From Thiohalophilus sp. (GTDB taxonomy: Bacteria; Pseudomonadota; Gammaproteobacteria; UBA6429; Thiohalophilaceae), in assembly GCF_034522235.1 (NCBI RefSeq), contig NZ_JAXHLN010000003.1, forward strand, positions 2,294,001-2,358,000: a stretch of DNA of 64,000 nt. Direction: 5' to 3'. Shown one piece after another: positions 44,432 through 53,359 of this stretch; position 1 is the first letter of the stretch; each line of letters begins with the position of its first letter. The notes under the pieces are model-generated. The model made no database searches. It saw only the letters and a list, made by a program, of their open reading frames with translations, and was not told where the DNA came from. The position numbers and the translations under genes were made by a program.

Positions 44432-45718
44432 ATGAATATTCTCATCCTCACCAATACCTTTGCACCGCATGTTGGTGGTGTGGCGCGCTCGGTGGCGGCA
44501 TTCGTCGATGAATATCGAAAGCGCGGTCACCAGGTCCTGATCGTCGCCCCGCAATTCCCGGAGATGCCGCAGGATGAAGTCGGCGTGGTGCGCGCCCCGG
44601 CAATCCAGAAGTTCAACGCCAGCGATTTTTCAGTCGCATTGCCACCAATTGCCGGGCTGCGGGAAAGGCTTGATGAATTCCAGCCGGAAATCGTGCATTC
44701 CCAACATCCCTTCCTGCTTGGCATGACTGCCTTGCGGATCGCGCGATCCCGGGGTTTGCCGCTGGTGTTCACCCACCACACACTCTATGAACAATATACC
44801 CACTATGTCCCCGGTGATTCGGCCGCCATGAAACACTTCGCGATAGAGTTGGCCACGCGATACGCCAATCTGTGCGACCAGGTATTCGCTCCCAGTGAAA
44901 GTATCGCCGGCCTGCTGCGGGAAAGAGGTGTCATCAGGCCTGTTTCCGTCGTGCCGACCGGTGTTCGCCTGGAGGATTTCAAACAGGGCGACGGCAAGGC
45001 CGTGCGCAAGGCGATGGGTATACCGGAAGAGGCTTTTGTGGTCGGACACCTGGGACGACTGGCGCCGGAAAAAAACCTGGAATTTATGACCCGGGCCATA
45101 GCCGACTTCGTACAAGGTCACCCGGATGCGCATTTTCTCGTAGTGGGAAGGGGCCCCTCCGAGGATGCCATGCGCGCGATATTCGCGCGCGCAGGGATTG
45201 AAGACCGACTCCATATGGTGGGCATTCTTCAGCAACCACAACTTGCCGATACGTTGCATGCAATGAACCTGTTCGCTTTTGCCTCCCTGAGTGAAACCCA
45301 GGGGATGGTACTGACCGAAGCCATGGCCGCCGGTCTGCCGGTCATTGCCCTGGATGCCCCCGGGGCACGGGAAGTGGTCAAGGATGGGCGTAACGGGCGC
45401 CTGCTGCAGGATCAAACGCCCGCGGCATTCAGCGCCGCATTGCAATGGCTGGCGGCGCTGCCGCCAGTGACCAGGCAAGACATGAAACAGGCGGCGCTGG
45501 GCACCGCCAAGGCTTTTTCCATGTCACGTACCGCGGAGAAAGCCCTGTCCTGCTATGAAGCGGTCAGATCGCGGAATACCGCGCGTGCCAGTCACGGTGA
45601 ACGGGACTGGGAGAATGTCGTTGCCTGGATCAGGACGGAATGGGCGATATTGAAAAGCGTGGCCGGCGCGGGCGATGCGGCCATCGGCACCAGTCGTTCC
45701 TCTGACAAGGAGAAGTGA
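44432..45718 (+). CDS. Glycosyltransferase family 4 (mannosyltransferase-like)
   Basis: 428 residues. N-terminus MNILILTNTFAPHVGGVARSV, acceptor region FTHHTLYEQYTHYVPGDS, donor region VGHLGRLAPEKNLEFM, LVVGRGPSEDAMR and SLSETQGMVLTEAMAAGLPVIALDAPGAREVV, the GT4 E-x7-E motif. The sequence style resembles PimB/alpha-mannosyl- or glucosyltransferases for glycolipids. It follows the hydrolase gene by three bases. Confidence 0.9.
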   Translation: MNILILTNTFAPHVGGVARSVAAFVDEYRKRGHQVLIVAPQFPEMPQDEVGVVRAPAIQKFNASDFSVALPPIAGLRERLDEFQPEIVHSQHPFLLGMTALRIARSRGLPLVFTHHTLYEQYTHYVPGDSAAMKHFAIELATRYANLCDQVFAPSESIAGLLRERGVIRPVSVVPTGVRLEDFKQGDGKAVRKAMGIPEEAFVVGHLGRLAPEKNLEFMTRAIADFVQGHPDAHFLVVGRGPSEDAMRAIFARAGIEDRLHMVGILQQPQLADTLHAMNLFAFASLSETQGMVLTEAMAAGLPVIALDAPGAREVVKDGRNGRLLQDQTPAAFSAALQWLAALPPVTRQDMKQAALGTAKAFSMSRTAEKALSCYEAVRSRNTARASHGERDWENVVAWIRTEWAILKSVAGAGDAAIGTSRSSDKEK

Positions 45719-45758
45719 TGCCGCTCTCGTCCTGCTCGAGCGATTTGCGGCCTGACCC

Positions 45759-46025
45759 ATGATCGGTCGAATCGAAGTCTTTTTCAGGCGTATACGCCGC
45801 AAGCTCAGCCGCAGCGCCTGGTTGGCGCGCCTGCTGCAATTGCCCGTTTCCGAAGGATCGCCAACCCGACCCGGGCTGCTCCTGATCCAGATCGACGGCC
45901 TCTCGCAGTCGCAATTCGAACGCGCCCTCAAACGCAGGGAGCTGCCGTTTCTCAGACGCTTGATGCGGCGTGAACATTACCGGGAACACGCACATTATTC
46001 CGGCTTGCCGGCAACGACGCCTGGG
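45759..46025 (+). pseudogene. Alkaline-phosphatase-superfamily phosphodiesterase, N-terminal stub
   Basis: About 88 codons of an alkaline-phosphatase-superfamily enzyme: GLLLIQIDGLSQSQFERALKRRELPFLRRLMRREHYREHAHYSGLPATTP, including the metal-binding Asp. The usual protein is several hundred residues long. After LPATTP the similarity stops and the sequence passes into the start of the EEP-family gene in another frame, so the rest has been deleted. The truncated frame runs on to a stop at 46106. Confidence 0.7.
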
Positions 46026-46095
46026 ACGCGCCGGTCAGCAACCCGCCGCGGCCCGCGAACGGGCCGCGGCCACAGAGATCGACACCCTGCGGATC

Positions 46096-46851
46096 ATGAC
46101 CTATAACGTGCATAGTTGTATCGGGATGGATGGCAAGATCGATGCTGAACGCATCGCGCGTGTGATTGCCCGCGCCAGACCCGATGTGGTGGCACTGCAG
46201 GAGCTGGATGTGGGGCGTGAGCGCAGTCTTGGCGTGGACCAGGCGCACCAGATTGCCCGTTATCTGGAAATGGAGTTTCATTTCCATCCGGCCATGCACC
46301 TGGAGGAAGAACGCTACGGGGACGCGATCCTGACCCACCTGCCCCAGCGTCTGGTAAAAACAGGCTCACTACCGGGACTCGCCGACAAGCCGGACCAGGA
46401 GCCACGCGGTGCCCTCTGGGTCGCCATCGATCTGCATGGCCGGGAGGTACAGGTCATCAATACTCACCTGGGACTGTCCCCGCGCGAACGCATGGCGCAG
46501 ATCGACGCGTTGCTGGATCCTGACTGGCTGGGCAATGAAGCGTATCGCGGCCCCGTGGTGTTCTGTGGCGATCTCAATGCGCCGCCCTCCTCGCCCGTGT
46601 ACCGCCGTTTTGCTGAGCAGCTCAAAGATGTGCAAGCCATGGTGCCAGGCCATCGCCCCCGGAGTACATTTTCCAGCCGTTTTCCCTCCCTGCGTATCGA
46701 CCATGTATTCGTCGCACCGGGTATCCGGGTAAGCGGGATCGAGATCCCCGGTTCGGAACTGACACGCGTTGCCTCCGACCATCTGCCCCTGCTTGTGGAG
46801 TTGCGGATCCCGTGTCCTGATAGCGACAGGTGCAGCAGCACCCGGCTTTGA
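46096..46851 (+). CDS. Endonuclease/exonuclease/phosphatase (EEP) family protein
   Basis: About 251 residues. MTYNVHSCIGMDGKIDAERIARVI, VVALQELDVGRERS, VINTHLGLSPRERMAQ, VVFCGDLNAPPSSPVYR, RIDHVFVAPGI and ASDHLPLLVELRI give the complete EEP metal-dependent phosphodiesterase core (N, E, D/N, SDH). The reading frame is open back to a GTG at 45970, but those residues come from DNA of the deleted upstream gene; the native N-terminus may have been lost with that deletion. Substrate could be nucleic acid or phospholipid. Confidence 0.82.
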   Translation: MTYNVHSCIGMDGKIDAERIARVIARARPDVVALQELDVGRERSLGVDQAHQIARYLEMEFHFHPAMHLEEERYGDAILTHLPQRLVKTGSLPGLADKPDQEPRGALWVAIDLHGREVQVINTHLGLSPRERMAQIDALLDPDWLGNEAYRGPVVFCGDLNAPPSSPVYRRFAEQLKDVQAMVPGHRPRSTFSSRFPSLRIDHVFVAPGIRVSGIEIPGSELTRVASDHLPLLVELRIPCPDSDRCSSTRL

Positions 46852-47184
46852 GGCCGTGATGTTCGCCGGGTGACCTGGCCCGGTTGCCGGGTTGGGGCGC
46901 CTTCTGGAACCACGCATCGGTATACTGCAGGTGCGGCGGGAGAAGCGCGACCAGCGCGCCAACCTGCTCACGGCCAACCGGATGACGGCGTCAGGCTTGT
47001 TTTTGTAAAACCGACCACCAGGCCGGAACAGCCGCTTCAACCAAGTCTGGCCCCGCCTGTTGCTGCTAATATTAGTATTAACAGTGCCCTGATTCCCTTT
47101 ATGTTTTTTTCATCCCGCAAGGGGACGAGTTTGGACCTGTGAAAAGTCATCACGCGTACTATACTTCTTATAAGGAGGTGTAGT
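46852..47184. other. Gene-free stretch upstream of the DUF2189 gene
   Basis: No gene recognised. GC-rich up to about 47050, then AT-richer with likely promoter sequence. It ends in a strong ribosome site (AAGGAGGTG at 47172-47180). Confidence 0.4.
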
Positions 47185-47937
47185 ATGAAAAGTACAGATT
47201 CAGTCAAAAATGACTCCCCACTCTATGCACCTTGCCGCAACCTCATGTTCGATGCGCCATTTGAGTGGCTAAAAAAAGGCTGGCAGGACTTCCGCCGCGC
47301 GCCCTGGCACAGCCTGATCTACGGAGCGATATTCACGGCAATCGGTTGGCTGCTAGTTTATTTATCCTGGACCAGTGAGAGTTATTTACTGGTTGCTCTG
47401 TTTATCTGTCTGCTGGTAGTGGGGCCCGCACTCGCATTCGGTCTTTACGATATAAGCCAGCAACTCGAACAAAACCACAAGCCGAGTTTTCGTCACGAGC
47501 GTAGTAAGGCTTTGCATGAAATGGGACACGAACTCATGCTGGCGCTGTTGCTGAGCCTGATGTTTATGTTTCTGCTTATCGTGATATCGATAGTGATAAA
47601 TATTGCTGCCATATCCGGGCAGTCGGCGGCTTCTGCGGCGGTGCCGCTGTCTAATGCAGGGTTCCTTATTATTGCCGTTATTTTCGGCGGCTTGCTGTTT
47701 TGTGCCAGTTCATTTGCCCTGCCGATGATTCTGGATCAGGATGCCGATGCCATGACGGCAATCACAACAAGCCTCCATGCGGTGTGGCGAAACAAGTCGG
47801 CTTTGGCGATCTGGGCAATGCTGGTTCTGGCACTGACGGCGGCAGGTTTCGCGACGGCACTGATAGGTTTCGTGCTCATCGTGCCGGTTCTCGGTTACGC
47901 GAGCTGGCACGCCTACCGTGAAACGATCATCGCATAA
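47185..47937 (+). CDS. DUF2189 integral membrane protein
   Basis: 250 residues with about six membrane segments. FEWLKKGWQDFRRAPWHSLIYGAIF at the N-terminus and ALPMILDQDADAMTAITTSLHAVWRNK near residue 195 are signatures of the DUF2189 family, sometimes annotated as cytochrome c oxidase-associated. Very strong Shine-Dalgarno upstream. Function unknown. Confidence 0.85.
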   Translation: MKSTDSVKNDSPLYAPCRNLMFDAPFEWLKKGWQDFRRAPWHSLIYGAIFTAIGWLLVYLSWTSESYLLVALFICLLVVGPALAFGLYDISQQLEQNHKPSFRHERSKALHEMGHELMLALLLSLMFMFLLIVISIVINIAAISGQSAASAAVPLSNAGFLIIAVIFGGLLFCASSFALPMILDQDADAMTAITTSLHAVWRNKSALAIWAMLVLALTAAGFATALIGFVLIVPVLGYASWHAYRETIIA

Positions 47938-48043
47938 TATGTTGGCCAAAGAATATCGGCCCACATAGGGGCGGCCAGTCAGGCTTCAAAAATAAATCTG
48001 GCCCGGTTTGAATTTAAGTGTTCTGACCCTAATCCCTCTTCCA

Positions 48044-48190
48044 TCAGCCGCAGAGCTCCAGTTTAAACTCTCGAGTATAGGTCTTGTAGGGCTTTCGTTG
48101 TTTGGTCATTGGGACACTCCTTCTGCGAGACGACTGCCTCCGATTTAAAGTGTCCGTTAAACTGGGGGAGGTTCACTTCGCCCCCCCCTT
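48044..48190 (-). mobile_element. Left-end fragment of an IS3-family element
   Basis: On the minus strand, GTGAACCTCCCCCAGTTTAA (IS end-like sequence near 48180) leads to a 21-codon frame starting at ATG 48109 that reads MTKQRKPYKTYTREFKLEL, the start of an IS3-family OrfA. The frame then ends. Only the tip of the element remains. Confidence 0.6.
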
Positions 48191-48293
48191 TTTTTAAGAT
48201 AAAATTGGCAGTCTGAGTTTGGTTAAAACCAGCTTTCATATAGGCCTGAATTTGGTATTGTTGCCCCTGGGCAAGCTGCATGTATTGCTTCAT
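48190..48293 (-). pseudogene. IS30-family transposase, N-terminal fragment
   Basis: MKQYMQLAQGQQYQIQAYMKAGFNQTQTANFIL matches the N-terminal helix-turn-helix of IS30-type transposases. After ~33 codons it is replaced by the IS3-derived end, so one element inserted into or recombined with the other. Confidence 0.6.
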
Positions 48294-48423
48294 GCGCGCT
48301 CCTCAGACTTTGGTCGGCGAGAGAAGCCGCATAGGCTACCGTAGCTTACCCTCTTACCAAGCCGGTTGAGTTGCACATACAAATTGAATTCACGACATAT
48401 ATTTTCATAATTGGTGACATTCT

Positions 48424-49077
48424 ATGAGCTCGATACTTAGAACCAGGTCATTATTAAAAACAATAACGCGTGGAAGTTGGCCTTATAGGCGCTATATGGA
48501 TAGACATGATGCTATTTTTATCCATATTCCAAAAGCAGCAGGAACATCGATCATTAAATCGCTAGCTGGTCGTTCGCTACCGCGTGATCACGCTTCTTGG
48601 CATCATTTCCTTCAGGTAGACAAGAGACGCTTTTACCACTACTCAAAATTCACCTTCGTCCGCAACCCTTGGGATAGAGCTGTCTCGCTCTATAACTATC
48701 TTTCAAATGGTGGGAATCAAAGCAGTGATCTCAAATTTTCTCAGTATTTTAAAGAGCATAGAATTACCTTTGAAAAATTTGTTATGGAATATCTAAACGA
48801 ATATAAAATTCACGAACATATTCTTCTGCGACCACAGTACTTATTTGTTTGTGATGACGACTTGAATTTGAAGGTTGATTATCTTGGTTATTTTGAAAAT
48901 ATTGATCACGATTTCTCAAATATTTGCAAGATACTAGGCGTCAAAATGGAACTAACTAAACAGAATTCTTCGGGAAAAAACCAGGATTATAAAGAGTTTT
49001 ATCACTCCCAGGAACTTATTGAAAGGATAGAATATCTGTATTTACGCGATGTTGAATTATTTAACTACTCGTTCTAG
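48424..49077 (+). CDS. Sulfotransferase family protein (imported)
   Basis: 217 residues. 5'-phosphosulfate loop IFIHIPKAAGTSI (about 32-44) and 3'-phosphate site FTFVRNPWDRAVSLYNYL (about 77-94) are the two PAPS-binding motifs of the carbohydrate sulfotransferase group (Sulfotransfer_2). Predicted to sulfate a surface polysaccharide. The gene is clearly more AT-rich than its surroundings and sits next to IS fragments, so it was probably acquired by transfer. No glycan biosynthesis partner lies beside it. Confidence 0.88.
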   Translation: MSSILRTRSLLKTITRGSWPYRRYMDRHDAIFIHIPKAAGTSIIKSLAGRSLPRDHASWHHFLQVDKRRFYHYSKFTFVRNPWDRAVSLYNYLSNGGNQSSDLKFSQYFKEHRITFEKFVMEYLNEYKIHEHILLRPQYLFVCDDDLNLKVDYLGYFENIDHDFSNICKILGVKMELTKQNSSGKNQDYKEFYHSQELIERIEYLYLRDVELFNYSF

Positions 49078-49330
49078 CCTTTTTATTTCTTTACGACATG
49101 TTTCCCCACGGACCAATACAAAAATTATCCAAGCTGGCTGGCCTGCCAAACCCGGGCAACGAAAACGAAAGTTAACGGGAAAAGGGGCCGGGGAATGTTT
49201 TAAGGAGTCAAAGCTCTTTTCGTTGACTGACTCCCTCGCCTTTCTCCCTTCTCTCTCCTGGTCAAAATTTAATTTCTACGTCCCTTTTCCCGGGGTTTTA
49301 CTCTGACCCTGAATATCGGCATGGGGCCGG

Positions 49331-50641
49331 CTAAAGCATAAACGAAAGCAACAAGGCAGTACCCAGGAAGGAGAAGAAGCCGGCGACATCAGTAATGGTG
49401 GTGAGAATGATCGAGGAGGCCGTGGCCGGATCCTGACCGAGGCGGGTGAGGATGATCGGCACCAGCGAGCCGGCGATGCCGGCGGCGAGCATGGACATGA
49501 CCATGGCGACGCCGATCACCAGCGCCAGGCCGACACTGCTGCTCCAGACGAAGACAGCCAGGCCGCAGGTGATGGCCAGTACCAGGCCGTTGATCAAGCC
49601 GACCATCACTTCCTTGCCCAAAACGGAGCGCCATTGGCGTATTCCCACCTCCCGCAGAAACAGCCCGCGCATGGTGACCGCCAACGCCTGGGCGCCGGCA
49701 TTGCCGGACTGACCGGCGACCACCGGCAAAAGCACCGCCAGGGCAGTGAACTGGGCAATGAGGTTCTCGAACAGGCCGACTACGGCGGCCGCAAGAAAGG
49801 CGGTCAGCAAATTGATATGCAACCAGGGTAATCGGCGACGAATGGCGAAACCGGGTGTCGACAGGGCGCGCTCTTCCGGGCTGACACCGACCATTTTCTG
49901 CAAATCGGCGGTGGCGACATCCTCAATGGCATGAAACAAACTGCGATAACGGACCACGCCCATCAAGCGTCCATCGGCATCCACCACGGGGACCGAATCC
50001 TGGCGGGATCGATCCAGCAGCGCCACCAGTTCCTCCCGGCTGGTCCGGGTATCGACGGCTTCATGGACCGGCGCCACCAGGGTGGCAAGGGTCTGTTCCG
50101 GGGCGGCCAGTGCCAGGTCCTGAATGTCCACCCGGCCATCGAGTCGGCCGTCGCCGGTGACCACGAACAGGGACCGGGCGCCGCGGATGGCCGATTGCTG
50201 CAGCCGTTTCAGCGCCTGCCCGACCGTCATCTCAGCCTGGGCCGCCACAAAGGCGGTGCTCATCAGCCGACCGGCGGAGTCTTCGGGAAACGACAGCAAC
50301 CGTTTCAGGTCGTCGCGGCTGACCGGGCGCAGTTCCGCGAGCAGACTGTCGCGATCCGCTTCCGGTAACTGGATCAGCAGGGTGACAGCGAGTCGGGGCG
50401 GGGCCCGGTCGAGCACATCGAGTTGCTGCGAACGGGGCAACAGGGAGAACACCGTCAACGCCTTGACCGGGCTGAGGTATTCCATGGTCACGGCCAGGGC
50501 CGCGCTGTCCACGCCGAGCAGCACGTCGCCAAGCGCCCTGTCCGGCAGATCTTCTATCTGTCCGGCGGCGGCGACCGGGTGGCGGCGCAGGTATTCGTTC
50601 GGGATGCTGTTTTCGATATCGGGGGACGCCGCCATGGTCAT
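49331..50641 (-). CDS. mgtE: MgtE-family magnesium transporter
   Basis: 436 residues. N-terminal MgtE intracellular domain (about 20-130), CBS pair (about 135-265, with VPVVDADGRLMGVVRYRSLFHAIEDVA), and a C-terminal five-helix channel (about 285-436) with LPVVAGQSGNAGAQALAVTMRGL and SLVPIILTRLGQDPATASSIILTTITDV, the selectivity region. Length is near the family norm. ATG overlaps the preceding gene's stop (ATGA). Confidence 0.93.
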   Translation of the reverse strand: MTMAASPDIENSIPNEYLRRHPVAAAGQIEDLPDRALGDVLLGVDSAALAVTMEYLSPVKALTVFSLLPRSQQLDVLDRAPPRLAVTLLIQLPEADRDSLLAELRPVSRDDLKRLLSFPEDSAGRLMSTAFVAAQAEMTVGQALKRLQQSAIRGARSLFVVTGDGRLDGRVDIQDLALAAPEQTLATLVAPVHEAVDTRTSREELVALLDRSRQDSVPVVDADGRLMGVVRYRSLFHAIEDVATADLQKMVGVSPEERALSTPGFAIRRRLPWLHINLLTAFLAAAVVGLFENLIAQFTALAVLLPVVAGQSGNAGAQALAVTMRGLFLREVGIRQWRSVLGKEVMVGLINGLVLAITCGLAVFVWSSSVGLALVIGVAMVMSMLAAGIAGSLVPIILTRLGQDPATASSIILTTITDVAGFFSFLGTALLLSFML

Positions 50642-51456
50642 TTCCCTCGTGAACCGAACAGCGCCCCGAGACAGATCCCCATCACGCGAAAGTACTGCCC
50701 GGTCAGCTCGTTCATACTTTGGCCAAGGCTGTTTTCGGCGGCGTTGCCGCCAGCCAGCGCCACCATCAGCGCTTCCCGGGACAGGCTGCCGAGCAGGTGG
50801 TTAAGATGATCGGTGACCGGCAGCGTCGTGTGTCGGAGCCACTCCGGGAAATCACGGGCGTTGGCGAGGCGGGTTTCCGCCCGCAGCGCCTCGACCGGCA
50901 TCAGGAACGCGGACAATGTCGCGGTCTCGCTCCGGGCCATCAATACGCCGCCGAGATCCAGCCGGCCGAGATAACCGCCGCCGTCATCCACCAGCCAGAC
51001 CGGTTGCTCCGGGTCGGGGGCATGCTCGTGTAACAGGACCACGGCGTCGGGCACCAGCATGCCCGCGTTCAGTTGCATGGCGGACGGGTCCGCCAGCGCG
51101 CCGACCTTGTCCGGCGGGTAAATGACCAGCTTTTCCAGTGTGCGCCGCATGCGCCGGCTCGGGAGCCCCTGCAGTATTCGCGCTCGTCGGGATTCCTCAA
51201 TGTGCAGCAGCAGGCTGAGGGCATGATCGACCCCCGCCGCGTTCAGCCAGCGGATCAGGGTTTCATCATCCTGTTTGCCCAGCACCGCCAGCGCCTGGCG
51301 ATGGGGCAGCATGGCCACCAGCGGCGCGGCCGTTTCCGCTGGCAGATCATCCAGTGTCTGCAATACGGCCTCGGTGCCCCGGGTGGCGAGAAAGGTCGCC
51401 AGTTCGCCCGGGTAGTCGCGTGCATAGGCCAGTTTCAATGGGTGAGTCGTGGTCAT
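50638..51456 (-). CDS. MgtE N-domain/CBS protein without a channel
   Basis: 272 residues. Resembles the cytoplasmic half of MgtE: helical repeats (LATFLATRGTEAVLQTLDDLPAETAAPLVAMLP) then a degenerate CBS pair (LVDDGGGYLGRLDLGGVLMA). It has no membrane segments. Placed immediately before a full-length MgtE gene and translationally coupled to it, it may be a regulatory partner. It could instead be a diverged duplicate. Confidence 0.75.
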   Translation of the reverse strand: MTTTHPLKLAYARDYPGELATFLATRGTEAVLQTLDDLPAETAAPLVAMLPHRQALAVLGKQDDETLIRWLNAAGVDHALSLLLHIEESRRARILQGLPSRRMRRTLEKLVIYPPDKVGALADPSAMQLNAGMLVPDAVVLLHEHAPDPEQPVWLVDDGGGYLGRLDLGGVLMARSETATLSAFLMPVEALRAETRLANARDFPEWLRHTTLPVTDHLNHLLGSLSREALMVALAGGNAAENSLGQSMNELTGQYFRVMGICLGALFGSRGK

Positions 51457-51460
51457 GATC

Positions 51461-52231
51461 TCAGCTTTGTGACGCCGATCGGGGGGTAATCCGGACGACC
51501 CGGCCGCGGGCCAGGCGGGCAGCGGGAATGGAGACCAGGCCTTCATCCGTCTCCAGTATCAGCCCGGTCCGGTAAATCTCGACAATCACGCCTTCGTCAT
51601 CGTCGATGCGCAGGCGGTCACCGCTGGCATAACGGGTCATTTCCGGCTGGGCCACCAGGTTCGCGACATATTGCCGTGCACCCAGGGCAAAGGCGATTGA
51701 CAGGCCGCCCAGCAGCGAAGCCAGGATGATCAATGAAAGCTGGGTAATAAACGAAATATCAATGCCCAGTTGCTGCAGGCCGGTAATCACCGCCACCGCC
51801 ACGACAGCGGCATGTACCAGCCGAGGCAACAGGGCATTGCCGTCACCCTGGGCGATCATCCCGGCGGTAAGGTTGCGCAACAGGGCACCGACGACATTCC
51901 CCATGCCAATGATCACCAGACCCAGGACAAAACGCGGCAGATAATCAAACAACATGTCCAGCCAGGCCGTAAGCTGGGGAATATTCAGCAACCGCACGGC
52001 AATCACCGCCGCCAGCACCAGCACCGTGGCAAAGACCAGCAAGGCTAAACCCTGCTGAAAAAGCGGAGAAACCACATAGTGGCTGCGACCGGAAAACCGG
52101 CTGATCATCCTGTCGCCGAGAAGGAACAATCGCCGGACAGCCAGCTCTGCCAGCTTGCCGACAATCACACCCAGTATGAGTACCAGAACAGCCGCCAGCT
52201 CCGGATATGTTTCAACAAGATTTCGCAACAT
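51461..52231 (-). CDS. Small MscS-like / TM-helix mechanosensitive channel protein
   Basis: 256 residues: four to five membrane segments, then a short beta domain. LLGGLSIAFALGARQYVANLVAQ is the MscS pore helix and the start of the beta domain; RYASGDRLRIDDDEGVIVEI follows. The C-terminal cage is truncated compared with full MscS. First gene of a three-gene operon with the two MgtE-type genes, suggesting linked osmotic and magnesium control. Confidence 0.8.
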   Translation of the reverse strand: MLRNLVETYPELAAVLVLILGVIVGKLAELAVRRLFLLGDRMISRFSGRSHYVVSPLFQQGLALLVFATVLVLAAVIAVRLLNIPQLTAWLDMLFDYLPRFVLGLVIIGMGNVVGALLRNLTAGMIAQGDGNALLPRLVHAAVVAVAVITGLQQLGIDISFITQLSLIILASLLGGLSIAFALGARQYVANLVAQPEMTRYASGDRLRIDDDEGVIVEIYRTGLILETDEGLVSIPAARLARGRVVRITPRSASQS

Positions 52232-52387
52232 GCTCTCTCCGTATCCTGACGGGCGTCCCACCTGTTAAGAGCTTAGCCGAAAACCCCTGCACAAAAAAAC
52301 CGGCAAAATCCGGGGGCAGAAAAAATCGGGCTCAAAGAACAGTTTTCTCAAATATTAGCAACAATTGTTCTCTGGCCCTGGCGGATC

Positions 52388-52460
52388 TCAGCCAGCATGA
52401 ATCTCAAACTCCGTCGCCTTCGCAACTGGCACGATCCGCTTGTCTTTCTTCTTCAGTTTA
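52388..52460 (-). pseudogene. 3' end of a winged-helix regulator, copy A
   Basis: VKLKKKDKRIVPVAKATEFEIHAG then stop. It matches the C-terminus of the regulator at the window's right end (63871-64000). The rest of the gene is absent, cut off at an AAAAGGAGACG duplication near 52465-52487. Confidence 0.65.
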
Positions 52461-52505
52461 ACTAAAAGGAGACGAACTAAAAGGAGACGCCCATAAGTCG
52501 TCGCC

Positions 52506-52763
52506 TTTTTTGATGCGAGCCAGGACAGGGATATCCGTCAGGTGGTTATCGAGGGTTATACGGATAGTATCGGTTTGAGCTGGGTGAACCTGGTGGTTGC
52601 CCATCAACGTATCGACGCGGTGCGGGCCTATCTGATAGAGCAGGGTGTGGATAGCAAGCTCATCAAGACCCGGGCTTACGATGAGAGTGTAGCCAAATTC
52701 AGTAACCGGACGGAAGAAGGACGCAGCAAAAACCGCCGGGTGGAAATTACTCTCAGTCGTTAA
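52506..52763 (+). pseudogene. OmpA-like C-terminal domain fragment
   Basis: FFDASQDRDIRQVVIEGYTDSIGLSWVNLVVAHQRIDAVRAYLIEQGVDSKLIKTRAYDES..NRTEEGRSKNRRVEI is the peptidoglycan-binding domain of OmpA-family proteins, about 80 residues. No start codon, signal peptide or upstream domain is present; the frame begins at a repeat junction (GGCGACGACTTATG reversed, 52489-52503). It overlaps the stop of the exported peptide gene on the other strand. Confidence 0.75.
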
Positions 52764-52942
52764 TTGTTGCCGGTGGGTGGCGTCCCCAGTCCCCAGGCCG
52801 CGCCGGGACGGCAAACTATATTGTCCTGCCATGCCAGTGCGTTGCCTTCCACCTGAGCATACCTTTCCTCGACAGCGCTGGCTTCGCTGTAGATGGCGGT
52901 CACTGAAAACAGCACCAGAATAATCAGAATCAGTCGTCCCAT
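52760..52942 (-). CDS. Short exported peptide, MGRL family, copy 2
   Basis: 60 residues. Signal peptide MGRLILIILVLFSVTAIYSEA (followed by SA) is nearly identical to copy 1 at 19584. The mature part is about 38 residues with one Cys, ending GLGTPPTGNN. Upstream DNA (52943-53005) is also similar to that of copy 1, with the shared AAAAGTCATGCTATA segment, so gene and promoter were duplicated together. Function unknown. Confidence 0.6.
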   Translation of the reverse strand: MGRLILIILVLFSVTAIYSEASAVEERYAQVEGNALAWQDNIVCRPGAAWGLGTPPTGNN

Positions 52943-53359
52943 ACAATCCGTCGTGTTTGGTTGGTCATTAATTAACCTTTATAGCATGACTTTTCTTGCG
53001 GGTTAAAGTCAGAATCTGCGCGTTTGTGACAAAAAACACGTAAATTGGTGACTTTTGAGGAGAAATGCGGACAATGTGGTCGTTTCAGTCCTGATTGTTA
53101 TGACCTGGCCACACTGTTTTGTCCCAGGCAACCCAACCCACCTCCGGGACCGACTCGCGGTTCCCGCAATCCACCCCGGCAGCACGGCGCGTTGCCATGT
53201 CTGGTCGGCGTCGGTATGATTGCCGGCTTTATCCCGGTACTGATTTCGTATCAGGTCATGGGTATCGGTAGGGTGGTTCGGGTGCTTGTTGTGATACCCG
53301 ATGTGGGGCCGGGTCGTCGGTCTGGGTGTATTAATCACTAAACTGGAGAAAAGCCTGTC
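52943..53359. other. Spacer between the MGRL peptide and TauE genes
   Basis: The left ~60 bases are the probable promoter of the leftward peptide gene. The rest has an open rightward frame ending at 53341 with a hydrophobic stretch, but it lacks a start with a ribosome site and a recognisable family. GGAG at 53346-53349 is the ribosome site for the TauE/SafE gene. Confidence 0.4.

Noticed and set aside
53045-53341. Small hydrophobic open frame before the TauE gene
   Set aside because: No start with a ribosome site and no family; the hydrophobic stretch alone is not enough.
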